Shown here: one piece after another, positions 18,658 to 26,668 of the stretch
Position numbering within the stretch: the stretch's first letter is position 1
Layout: each line of letters opens with the position of its first letter
Assembly: GCA_963728165.1 (NCBI GenBank)
Contig: CAVSIY010000002.1
Coordinates: 496,001 to 560,000 of the forward strand
Reading direction: 5' to 3'
DNA from: Hyphomicrobium_A sp963728165
GTDB lineage: Bacteria > Pseudomonadota > Alphaproteobacteria > Rhizobiales > Hyphomicrobiaceae
DNA: 64,000 nucleotides
Notes under the pieces: model-generated
Told to the model about the DNA's origin: nothing
The model's database searches: none
Seen by the model: the letters and a program-made list of their open reading frames with translations, nothing else
Position numbers and translations under genes: made by a program

Positions 18658-19320
18658 CTAACGGACCGCAGCCTCGGGATAGAGGGTCCACCACAGCAGC
18701 ACCCCGATGAGCGCCGGCATCACCCACGTCGTCGCGTAGAGCCAGTATATCTTCGCGTCCTCGATCAGCTTGAGGCGCGAAAGCCGCCGCTTCGCCCCGT
18801 CCCTGTCGACCGCCTCCTCGAGCTCCTGCTGCGCCAGGGCGATGTCGTAGTCGATGTCGTCGTGGTTTTCGACGCACTCTTCCAGCGCGCGCTCGTACTG
18901 CTCCATCAGGGGATAGAGATCCTGATCGGGGCGAACGGAGAGCGCGAGGCGCCGCGCCAGGCCGTTCACGCGGCGGCCGCACAGATCGAAGCGGCGCGCC
19001 TTGGCCGGATAGTCCTTCGCCTGCTCGATGAGGCCGACCATCAACGAGAGCGCGCCCGTCACGTAGGCTGTGAAGTCGAGCACGTTCTTGGTGTGCGTGG
19101 TCAGCGCGTCCTTGAACAGCAACAGATAGAACGGCAGCAGAAAACCGATGACGCCGGCGATCGCGAAGGCGAGCGTGCTGGCGCTCTGCTTGCGCTCGAA
19201 GCGCTTGGCGGCGTTGAAGCGCGCCCGCTTCACTACCTTCCAGTCTCTCAGGTATTTGTCGCGCGCGGAGACGGGACGGCGTGCCGCGGCAGCGACGGCG
19301 AACTCGATGGGCGGACGCAC
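18658..19320 (-). CDS. SLATT-domain (DUF4231-like) membrane protein
   Basis: This 220-residue protein has two close membrane spans (about 48-69 and 81-100) followed by a charged helix with the SLATT-type motif KARRFDLCGRRVNGLARRL around Cys114, then a coiled acidic region and a third span near 190-212. SLATT proteins are small membrane effectors predicted, from their association with SMODS nucleotidyltransferases, SLOG sensors and similar genes, to act as pore formers in bacterial immunity. No nucleotidyltransferase lies nearby here. The two genes upstream on the same strand encode FHA and CHAT proteins, which makes an effector role plausible. The start is a GTG with weak ribosome-binding sequence. 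Confidence 0.72.
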   Translation of the reverse strand: MRPPIEFAVAAAARRPVSARDKYLRDWKVVKRARFNAAKRFERKQSASTLAFAIAGVIGFLLPFYLLLFKDALTTHTKNVLDFTAYVTGALSLMVGLIEQAKDYPAKARRFDLCGRRVNGLARRLALSVRPDQDLYPLMEQYERALEECVENHDDIDYDIALAQQELEEAVDRDGAKRRLSRLKLIEDAKIYWLYATTWVMPALIGVLLWWTLYPEAAVR

Positions 19321-19482
19321 CTCGAGGGGCCCGAAATCGTTCCTGGAGCATGAAGAAAGGCTAGCGAGCGGGCGCGTGCCGGCAAAGCGCCAAGGCCCGT
19401 GTGCCCACAGTTGGCAGCAAAGGGGCTGGACTGGCGTCAGAATTCAATGACAAACCGCGTGAAGCGCGTTTCCCACTCGCCG

Positions 19483-20148
19483 CTAGCAGCCTGCCTTTTC
19501 CAGCAGCGCCGCCGCCGTCGTCACCAGGTGGGCGCCCAGCATGATGGGCTGGTCGAGCGCCACGTACATACGGGTCACCGGCGACCAGCGCCCCTGCTCC
19601 ATCACCTTGGTACCGTTGGTGCTGCCGCAATCGACAAGCAGGATGCGGCCCTTGGCGTCAACGCTGATCTCCGCGTGCCGGTTCGAGACATCGGCAAAGC
19701 CGCGCTCGATCCTGATGTCGGCATCCGCACCGCGGCCAATGCGCCAAGTGCGCGGCTGCGCCGACGCTGCTCCTGCCGCCGGCGCGCCGAAAAGAGGCTG
19801 AACCGCCGGGGCTGCGACCTCGGGTGCTGCCTTTGCAAACCCCTGCAGCAGCGGCACGAGCGCGGCGAGACCTTCCGACACGAACCCGTTTGCGAGCTGC
19901 TGGGCCGCCACGGCGGTGCCCGCCGACCTGTGCGAGAGCATGTAATCGCGCACCTGCAGTGCCTGCTGCTCGAAGCCCGCCGGCCCGACCGTGAGGCGGA
20001 TGGCGAGCCGCACCGGTGCCGGCAGCGCATCGTAGGTCAACTGCGCCGCCTTGCGCACTTTGGCGTCGTCTTTCAAGGCCTCCAAAGCCCCGCCCGAGGC
20101 CTTCAGAAGGCTCTCGGCGAGAACCATTCGGATCGCGGGAAGCTCCAC
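19483..20148 (-). CDS. FHA-domain protein
   Basis: This is a 221-residue protein. Residues 1-110 are helical and not assigned to a family. After an Ala/Pro-rich linker, residues 134-215 form a forkhead-associated domain with the canonical IGRG (137-140), SNRHAEI (155-161) and GSTNGT (175-180) motifs that bind phosphothreonine peptides. It is thus a likely adaptor that reads phosphorylation. No Ser/Thr kinase is encoded in the window. The start is GTG 20148 with GGAG 6 nt upstream. It lies 163 bp downstream of the CHAT gene, which also has an FHA domain, so both may read the same phosphoprotein. Confidence 0.9.
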   Translation of the reverse strand: MELPAIRMVLAESLLKASGGALEALKDDAKVRKAAQLTYDALPAPVRLAIRLTVGPAGFEQQALQVRDYMLSHRSAGTAVAAQQLANGFVSEGLAALVPLLQGFAKAAPEVAAPAVQPLFGAPAAGAASAQPRTWRIGRGADADIRIERGFADVSNRHAEISVDAKGRILLVDCGSTNGTKVMEQGRWSPVTRMYVALDQPIMLGAHLVTTAAALLEKAGC

Positions 20149-20311
20149 GGTCGGCTCCGATCACTTGCGCGCTCGACGCAGCAGAAACCTAACATTCGCG
20201 CGCGAAACGCGGCAAGGCGCTTTGCACTTGCGCGATCAAGGCGCGGCGGGACTGTGCGGTACGTTTCTTCGACCCCTCCTTCGACCCTTACTTCGCGGGC
20301 GCGCGGCACCT

Positions 20312-23300
20312 TCAGCTTGCGGGAGCGCTCCGGAGCTTGTCGATCGGATCGCCGAAATGCAGGTAGTTGGCCCACATCCTGTTGCCGGCTTGTCCGTGCT
20401 CCTTCAATGTCCTGCGGGCATCGCGGAGCGCGGTGCTCATGGGCTCGCCTCTAAGCAGTCTGCTGTAGAATGTCTGCGCGAAGAGCTGCGCGGCCGCGTC
20501 GTCGACCTCCCAATAGGTTCCGACCAGGTTCTCGACGCCGATCGAGAGCAGCCCCTCGGCCAATCCGCCGCTCGCCTCGATGCGGCCGCGCTGCAGCCGC
20601 AGCCCCGGTGAGGCACCACGCATGCGGCTGCTCTCGCAGGCATTGAGAAAGATGAGCTTGGGCGTGTAGAGCGTGCTATCGAGATCGGCCGCCGTGATGC
20701 GCTCGTTGTGACTGAGGAGCAGCCCGCTCTCGCGCGGGTTGGCCTCGCTGAACCAGGCGTGTCCCGCATAGTGCAGGATCGTGTGGTTGCCGGTGTTCAG
20801 CTCGTTGAGAATTCGCTCTTTGGTTGCCTCTTCGCCGCTGAGGATGGTTACCTCGCCGTTGTTCTCCTTGAACAACTGCGCCAGCAGCGCCCCTTCCTGC
20901 TCGGCCCCGGGCAAAGGCGCCAGCCCGCAGCCGCTCGCATAGTGCGGATAGACGACCAGCATGCGCAAAAGCAATTCGCGCGGCAGCGGACCGCGGCTCG
21001 GGCGCGAGGGCTGAACGAGACACTTGCGCGTGATGCCGCACTCGAGAGCCGGGCAGCGTCCCTTGAAGTAGAGCGCCTCCCACGGGATGCTCGAGGCGCC
21101 GCGATCGTGAATGACGAGAAGGTAGGAGCTGGGGTCCTCTAGCTTTGCAGCAAGCATGTCCTGCACGGCGGCGGGCAGATAGAGGGAGGCCAGCGAGGCG
21201 CCGAGAGCGGCATCGAAGTCCGTCACTTGCTCGTCGACGACCCGCGTCAGCTCGTCGAGTTTCACTGCGTCGACCAATTGGGTCCAGACCGGCAGACCGG
21301 CCCCGATCATCGGCAAGGTGAAATATTGATACTGACCGGAGCCCGCCGAGGTGGCGTGCACCAGGATCTGGCTCAGGGTCGCCCGCTCGTTGGCGGGGTG
21401 GGGCGCGGAGCGGTTGACGCTGCTCTCCTTCAGCGAAAGCTCGAGCCCGTGCTCGCGGAAGAGGCCGCCGGCAGCAAGCTTTCGCATCTCGCGCGCGAGC
21501 TCGGCATAGCGAGTCTCGTCGATTTCACACAAGGTGATCTTGGTGAGAGCCTCACCCGGTCCGACCTCGGCGAGCCCTTCGACGATGCCCTGCATGAGGT
21601 TCGTGACACTGTCGCTGATGCTGCACCCGGTGTTGGCGCCGATCGGAACCGTGGCAAAGCTCGTGATATTTGCCGCCGCAAGCATCCTGACGAGATTCTT
21701 GCCGACGACCTCGAGGCATTTGGGGCCAAAGCTCGTTATCGACCCCAGTCCGGCAAACACGATCGTATCGGCCTTGAGGTTGCGCTCGGGCACCGGGACG
21801 GTCGAGATCTCGCCGACGTCGGTGCCGAAAATTCCACTTTGCAACAGCCCCGACATCCGCTCGTCGATGAGCAGATCGATTTCGCGGGCAGCACCCAGCG
21901 ACGCCGTGGGCCTGACGTGATGGAAGATGCCGACCAGATAGGCCGGAGCGGCGACATTCACCAGGCTGCCGCACGCGAGCTCGATCTCGAGCCGCTGCAA
22001 TTGCTTCTGCGGCGCTGCGGCGCCGTTCACGATCGCGTCGGCAAGAGCAGGTCCCGGCGTCTGGCCCCGCCCGCCGTGGCTACCGTTCAACGGCGGCTCC
22101 GTCACCGCCTCCGGCTCGGCGGCGACCAATTCCAGCTGCAGCTTGAAGTTGCCGATGCGCACCTCTTGGCCGGGGCGCCACAACGCGCGCGCGATGCGCG
22201 CTCCCTCGAGCATGGTACCGTTCGAGCTTCCGAGATCCTCGATGATGGCGCTCTGCTCGCCGGCGAGCACGCGCGCATGATTGCGCGACACGCGCCAATC
22301 ATCGAGCAGGAGAATCTCGCGGTCTTGATGGCGGCCAATGCTGACCGAGGCGCCGGCAGGGATCACCTTGCTCTGAACCCGCATTCCCGAGGGATCCTCG
22401 TGCGGATGCCAGGAAAGCCGCATCATCCGCTTCAATCCACCCCTCAGCGTTCGCTCGGGAAATTGCGCGGAAATTGCCTTGCGAAAACACTGGGCGACGC
22501 GGGAGAAACCGGGATCGTTGGGATGCAGCTCGTCGTACCATTGCGGCTGCGGACCGACGACGCCGCGGCAGTCAACGAGAAAGACGCGGTCTTTGTAGTG
22601 GCCGGCGACCTTGGCCAGCGAGGCATAGAAGCGGTCGATCATGAGGTGGAGGATGCCGGCGCGCAGCGACTCGGGGACGTGGCGCGCGAGCATGGCCGGC
22701 CACAGCCAGGGGCCATTGGTGCGCGGAAACGGCCAGTCGTACCCGTGACAGAAAATACGCAAGTCCGGGAAGCGTGACGTCAGCCGGCGAAAAAGGGTGT
22801 CGTATTGCGCCTCGGCCTTGGCGAGGAACTGGTTGAATTCCTCTCCGAGGTAGTGATCGGGCGGCTCTTGCTGAGCTGCGACCTCCAACAGATAGCGCAC
22901 CAGCGGGTCGCCGGCGATGTCGTTGCCGCCGCCGCTGAAGATCAAGCCGTCAAACTTGTGCTTGTCGATCAGATCCTCGAGGCGGTCGATGCCGGCCAAC
23001 ATGTTCTCGAGCGTGTCGCCGGCGGCCGCGACCGAGTAGATGGCGTAGTCGACGTCGAGCCAGTCGATGACGTCGTTGAGCAGCAAAGGATAGAGGAACC
23101 AAGAATCGCCCTCCGCCAGGAAACGCAGACCTTTCCAGCCGGCAGCGATCCGTTCCTCGTAAGCTTTGATGCGGCGGCGCTCGCCGCGCTCGTTGAGCAG
23201 ATTGACGGCCAGACTGAAGAGGCCGCGCGACGGCGGCACCTCCACCATGCTTTCATCGAGGGCGAACGTGGGCGACATCGGGCGCCCGGGCACCGAAGCA

Positions 23301-23389
23301 AGCTTGACGTAGCGTGCAAGCTGTTCGTCGGACGTGGAATCGTCGGCAAGCAGTCGCTCGAACTCGTCTAATGAAATACGATCGCTCAT
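20312..23389 (-). CDS. SGNH hydrolase - FHA - M17-N-like - CHAT protease multidomain protein
   Basis: This 1025-residue cytoplasmic protein has four recognisable parts. Residues about 85-310 are an SGNH/GDSL hydrolase: AEGDSW (Ser96), SGGGNDIAGD, and the Asp/His pair in WYDELHPND (Asp286, His289). Residues about 343-418 are an FHA domain (SIGR, SRNHARV, LGSSNGT). Residues about 465-610 resemble the macro-like N-terminal domain of leucine aminopeptidases (LLQSGIFGTDVGEIS, TIVFAGLGS). Residues about 730-1015 are a CHAT caspase-like protease, with catalytic candidates His877 (HYAGHAWF) and Cys918 (IFLNACESS). The start at 23389 was chosen over an upstream frame lacking family sequence. CHAT proteases act in bacterial self-killing defences such as Craspase and gasdermin systems; this combination is one I do not know as a described system. 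Confidence 0.9.
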   Translation of the reverse strand: MSDRISLDEFERLLADDSTSDEQLARYVKLASVPGRPMSPTFALDESMVEVPPSRGLFSLAVNLLNERGERRRIKAYEERIAAGWKGLRFLAEGDSWFLYPLLLNDVIDWLDVDYAIYSVAAAGDTLENMLAGIDRLEDLIDKHKFDGLIFSGGGNDIAGDPLVRYLLEVAAQQEPPDHYLGEEFNQFLAKAEAQYDTLFRRLTSRFPDLRIFCHGYDWPFPRTNGPWLWPAMLARHVPESLRAGILHLMIDRFYASLAKVAGHYKDRVFLVDCRGVVGPQPQWYDELHPNDPGFSRVAQCFRKAISAQFPERTLRGGLKRMMRLSWHPHEDPSGMRVQSKVIPAGASVSIGRHQDREILLLDDWRVSRNHARVLAGEQSAIIEDLGSSNGTMLEGARIARALWRPGQEVRIGNFKLQLELVAAEPEAVTEPPLNGSHGGRGQTPGPALADAIVNGAAAPQKQLQRLEIELACGSLVNVAAPAYLVGIFHHVRPTASLGAAREIDLLIDERMSGLLQSGIFGTDVGEISTVPVPERNLKADTIVFAGLGSITSFGPKCLEVVGKNLVRMLAAANITSFATVPIGANTGCSISDSVTNLMQGIVEGLAEVGPGEALTKITLCEIDETRYAELAREMRKLAAGGLFREHGLELSLKESSVNRSAPHPANERATLSQILVHATSAGSGQYQYFTLPMIGAGLPVWTQLVDAVKLDELTRVVDEQVTDFDAALGASLASLYLPAAVQDMLAAKLEDPSSYLLVIHDRGASSIPWEALYFKGRCPALECGITRKCLVQPSRPSRGPLPRELLLRMLVVYPHYASGCGLAPLPGAEQEGALLAQLFKENNGEVTILSGEEATKERILNELNTGNHTILHYAGHAWFSEANPRESGLLLSHNERITAADLDSTLYTPKLIFLNACESSRMRGASPGLRLQRGRIEASGGLAEGLLSIGVENLVGTYWEVDDAAAQLFAQTFYSRLLRGEPMSTALRDARRTLKEHGQAGNRMWANYLHFGDPIDKLRSAPAS

Positions 23390-23644
23390 CGCACGACTTT
23401 GTAAGACAACTGCCACATAAATTAAGTGCTGAACTTCCCAGTGGGCCCCCAAAGAGTATCGGGTCCACGTATGGCGAGCATGTTACATCCAAGCGGCGCT
23501 CAGCGTAAAGCTGCCGCACACTGAACATGACAGCAACGCGGAGGCAGACGACGCAATGCGGCGCAAGACGACGCAATAAGCTGCAAAGAGCCGAGGCGTT
23601 GCACCTGATCCGCCATGGCTTGATCTGCAAAGAGTTGAGGCAAA

Positions 23645-23722
23645 TGGTCGGAGCGGGGAGATTTGAACTCCCGACCCCCAGTCCCCCAGACTGGTGCGCT
23701 AACCAGGCTGCGCTACGCTCCG
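23645..23722 (-). tRNA. tRNA-Pro (anticodon GGG)
   Basis: On the minus strand a full cloverleaf folds. The acceptor stem pairs CGGAGCG with CGCTCCG. The D arm is GCGC/GCGC. The anticodon stem CCAGT/ACTGG encloses loop CTGGGGG, giving anticodon GGG. The T arm GGGAG-TTCAAAT-CTCCC is canonical. The 3' CCA is encoded (ACCA at 23645-23648). Total length is 78 nt. It lies upstream of the CHAT gene on the same strand, with its 3' end facing that locus. Confidence 0.97.
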
Positions 23723-23770
23723 CCACGCCCCCTTTAGCCCCGCGCCGACGCCGCGGTCAACGTCAAAGCC

Positions 23771-24559
23771 CTAGCCTCTTCGGCTGAGGAGGCTCTCAAG
23801 CCCGTCAAGCTTGCTCGGCAGCCAGCGGACCTGCGGCACTGCCAGCTCCGGAGCGAGCGCGACGGCTGCAAAAAGGCCTGGTCCGAGGTCAAGATCGTGC
23901 ACGGCGCCGGCGCGTGCCAAGGTGCGTGCTGCCGCCACGCGCTCCCTCATCGCCTCGGGCGCTACCGCGCGCCCTCCGGCCATTCCCAATTGCGTCAGCA
24001 AGCGGCCGATCCCGCATCCTTGCGCCTTGGCGAAGGCCTCGAGCCGCACCCACGCCTGCAAGAAGGCCGCATCGTCGCCGTCATCGGGCAGAGGCCGACC
24101 CATATCGAGCGCGGCGCCGGCCGCCTCGATCGCGCCACGCCGTGGCGCGCGCACGCGCACGGGCCGTGCGCGCTCGACGTCGACGCCAATGTCACCACCC
24201 GGCGCCAACCCAATCAGCGCCAGGCCAGCAACGTGCGACAGGCTGAACGCGACCGGCGCGCCCTCAAGATGCGGCCGGACGTTGGGCTGGCGCGCAAACG
24301 CCATCCCGCGCCAGCGCGCTCCTGCGGCCCGCTCCAGCAGAAGGCGCAGGGCCGCGTGCGCTGCGAGCCACTGCGCGGCCGCATCCCTGTCGCCCATCGT
24401 GGCGGCGTTCTGTCGGTCCCAGTCGGAAAGCCGCGGCGTGCGGCGCTCCATCTCGCGCAATGCGGACCCGGCGGCAGCGAGATCAACACACCAGAGCTCG
24501 GGCGCGCGCAGCGTGTCGTCGGAGACGCTGCGGCAGCGCCCGGGTGCCGCGGCGGTCAA
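23771..24559 (-). CDS. 4'-phosphopantetheinyl transferase superfamily protein (Sfp type)
   Basis: This 262-residue protein carries the two Sfp-type signatures, FSLSHVAGLALIGLAPGGDIGVDVERARPV (metal-binding Asp and Glu in GVDVE) and WVRLEAFAKAQGCGIG. Such enzymes transfer phosphopantetheine from CoA to carrier proteins. The start is inferred as a TTG at 24559 overlapping the MerR stop (TTGA), with no ATG or GTG near the expected N-terminus. The nearby fabH and plsX suggest fatty-acid context, but Sfp-type enzymes usually serve polyketide, peptide or siderophore synthases, none of which is in the window. Confidence 0.85.
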   Translation of the reverse strand: MTAAAPGRCRSVSDDTLRAPELWCVDLAAAGSALREMERRTPRLSDWDRQNAATMGDRDAAAQWLAAHAALRLLLERAAGARWRGMAFARQPNVRPHLEGAPVAFSLSHVAGLALIGLAPGGDIGVDVERARPVRVRAPRRGAIEAAGAALDMGRPLPDDGDDAAFLQAWVRLEAFAKAQGCGIGRLLTQLGMAGGRAVAPEAMRERVAAARTLARAGAVHDLDLGPGLFAAVALAPELAVPQVRWLPSKLDGLESLLSRRG

Positions 24560-25092
24560 GGTCGCGCGCTGCGGCGCACTTTGGCGGAGCGGCGGCGCGC
24601 AGCCAACTCGATGGCCTTGCCAAGCAGGATGCCGCGGCAGATCTCGAGCTCGGCGATCGCCGCCTTCAGCTGCACGCGCCGATCCGGCGTCGCGGGGCCG
24701 AGACTGCGCCCAGCGTTCGGCAGCGGCGATCTGGCCTTGTTGTGGGGCGGTGGCGTCGGCACGGCCTTGGCGGCGCGGTTGAGCTTTGCCGTGGCGGCAG
24801 CGGCCGCGCCCGGCAGGCGGCTCTGGCTGCCCACGCGCTTCACCTGATCAATGCCTTGCTCGCGCAGGATCTTCTGCACGCCTTTGATGGTGTAGCCTTC
24901 CGCGTGCAGCAGATGGCAAATGCCGCGCAGCAGCTGCAAGTCCTCCGGCCGATAGTAGCGGCGTCCGCCACCGCGCTTCATCGGCTTGATTTGAGGAAAT
25001 CTGCCCTCCCAGAACCGCAGGACGTGCTTGGGCACGTCGAGCTCGCCCGCGACCTCGCTGATGGTACGAAAAGCCTCCGCCGTCTTCGTCAT
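24556..25092 (-). CDS. MerR-family transcriptional regulator
   Basis: This 178-residue protein has an N-terminal MerR winged helix (FRTISEVAGELDVPKHVLRFWEGRFPQIKP, then GGRRYYRPEDLQLLRGI) and the TIKGVQKIL segment. The C-terminal half is basic and Ala-rich, with no obvious metal-ligand cysteines. I chose ATG 25092. In many Hyphomicrobiales this regulator follows plsX-fabH-ihfA, and that order is kept here. Its targets are unknown. Confidence 0.9.
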   Translation of the reverse strand: MTKTAEAFRTISEVAGELDVPKHVLRFWEGRFPQIKPMKRGGGRRYYRPEDLQLLRGICHLLHAEGYTIKGVQKILREQGIDQVKRVGSQSRLPGAAAAATAKLNRAAKAVPTPPPHNKARSPLPNAGRSLGPATPDRRVQLKAAIAELEICRGILLGKAIELAARRRSAKVRRSARP

Positions 25093-25136
25093 GGCCGCTC
25101 CCGCCGCTTGGGGCCCGTGCCCGAACTCCGCCGCCC

Positions 25137-25454
25137 TCACTCGGCCGCCTTACGCCGCACCAGCCCCTGGTTGATACGCTCTTTCATGATGTTGCTCGGG
25201 CGGAACACCAGAACGCGGCGAGGCGTGATCGGCACCTCCTCCCCCGTCTTGGGATTGCGCCCCATCCGCTCGCCCTTCTGGCGGATGCCAAAGGAGCCGA
25301 ACGAGGAGAGCTTGACCGTCTCGCCCCGCGCCAGACTGGCCGAGATTTCGCCCAGCACCAGCTCCACCAGCTCCTGACTCTCGTTGCGCGGCAGCCCCAC
25401 CTTACGCACGACGGCCTCCGCAAGGTCGGCCCGCGTCAATGTCTTGCCTCCCAT
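25137..25454 (-). CDS. ihfA: Integration host factor subunit alpha
   Basis: This 105-residue DNA-bending protein begins GKTLTRADLAEAVVRKVGL and has the conserved VKLSSFGSFGIRQKGERMGRNPKTGEEVPI arm and the VLVFRPSN tail typical of IHF-alpha. The heterodimer with IhfB bends DNA at promoters and recombination sites. It lies between fabH and the MerR gene on the same strand. The length is normal. Confidence 0.96.
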   Translation of the reverse strand: MGGKTLTRADLAEAVVRKVGLPRNESQELVELVLGEISASLARGETVKLSSFGSFGIRQKGERMGRNPKTGEEVPITPRRVLVFRPSNIMKERINQGLVRRKAAE

Positions 25455-25589
25455 GGCCCTTCGCCTCCCAGTTTTTTCATCGTTTGGCCGATGCTACCGG
25501 GACTGCAGGTTGCCGTCAATCATGGGTGCTTTTCAACTGCCTGAAATTGCACATAAAAATTTGGGGTAGAGAGCCTAGGTGCGCCAAGC

Positions 25590-26567
25590 CTACCAGCGCG
25601 CGAGCACCGCACCCCAGGTGAAACCCCCGCCCATCGCCTCCATGAGCACGAGGCTGCCCTCCTTGAGCCGGTGCTGCTCGAAGGCGTGGTTGAGCGCGAG
25701 TGGGATGGATGCCGCCGACGTGTTGCCGTGGCGGTCGAGGGTGACGACGATCTTGTCGGGCTCAACGCCGAGCTTTTTGACGACACCGTCGAGGATGCGT
25801 TTGTTGGCCTGATGCGGCACGTAAAGATCGATCTCGTCGGGGGCAAATCCGGTCATTACGAGGGTCTCCTCGATCACCCCTGTGATCTTCTGCACGGCAT
25901 GGCGGAACACCTCGCGGCCGTTCATGCGCAGATGCCCCACCGTCTTGGTCGAGCCGGGACCGCCGTCGACGTAGAGCAGATCCTCGAAGCGCCCGTCGGA
26001 GCGGATGCGCGTCGCAAGAATGCCGCGATCCTCGCGCGTGCCGTGCTGGGGCTGGGCCTCGAGCACGACGGCGCCGGCGCCATCGCCGAACAGCACGCAG
26101 GTTGCGCGATCGCTCCAGTCGAGGAGGCGCGAGAAGGTCTCGGTGCCCACCACGACCGCGCGCTTGAATTGTCCCGTCTTGAGGAAATTGTCGGCAATCG
26201 TCAGCGCGTAGATGAAGCCCGAGCACACCGCCTGCACATCGAACGCAGCACCCTTGGTGACGCCGAGCCCACGCTGGATCGTCACCGCGGTCGCGGGAAA
26301 GGTGCGATCCGGCGTCGCCGTGGCGCAGATGACAAGATCGATGTCGATCGGATCGATACCCGCCCGCACCAGCGCCTGCTTCGCGGCCGCGATGCCGAGA
26401 TCGGAGGTGAGCTCCCCCTCGTCGGCGATGTGACGCTCGCGGATGCCCGTCCGCTCGACGATCCACGCGTCGCTGGTGTCGACGAGCTTGGCCAAGTCGG
26501 CATTGGTCATCACGCGCTTCGGCAGGTGGGCGCCGACGCTGCGGATCACGGAACGAATGACTGCCAC
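25590..26567 (-). CDS. fabH: Beta-ketoacyl-ACP synthase III
   Basis: This 325-residue condensing enzyme starts fatty-acid synthesis by joining acetyl-CoA to malonyl-ACP. The Cys-His-Asn triad is visible: Cys115 (VQAVCSGFIYAL), His252 (VPHQANKRI) and Asn282 (HGNTSAAS). WIVERTGIRERHIA and FGDGAGAVVLE are further family signatures. The start is a GTG at 26567. It follows plsX by 101 bp, the usual phospholipid/fatty-acid pairing. Confidence 0.97.
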   Translation of the reverse strand: MAVIRSVIRSVGAHLPKRVMTNADLAKLVDTSDAWIVERTGIRERHIADEGELTSDLGIAAAKQALVRAGIDPIDIDLVICATATPDRTFPATAVTIQRGLGVTKGAAFDVQAVCSGFIYALTIADNFLKTGQFKRAVVVGTETFSRLLDWSDRATCVLFGDGAGAVVLEAQPQHGTREDRGILATRIRSDGRFEDLLYVDGGPGSTKTVGHLRMNGREVFRHAVQKITGVIEETLVMTGFAPDEIDLYVPHQANKRILDGVVKKLGVEPDKIVVTLDRHGNTSAASIPLALNHAFEQHRLKEGSLVLMEAMGGGFTWGAVLARW

Positions 26568-26668
26568 AGACCTACCCTTGCCTCTTCTCGCTTAAGATCC
26601 CGTTGAACGGAGGCGTTTCTACCGGGGTGCGCCGGCCGCTGGCGGCCCGCACGGGGCCAGTGATCGCT

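Noticed and set aside
23547..23577. Direct repeat GACGACGCAAT, two copies 20 bp apart
   Set aside because: It is short, lies between tRNA-Pro and the CHAT gene start, and has no flanking features; it may be chance in a low-complexity stretch.
18511..23644. Genomic island with attachment sites at tRNA-Pro
   Set aside because: No integrase, no second copy of the tRNA 3' end and no clear base-composition change were found.
23253..23726. Open frame starting over tRNA-Pro
   Set aside because: Its first codons are translated tRNA sequence (the familiar GLGVGSSNLPAP false peptide). The rest lies over the CHAT gene N-terminus and its leader.
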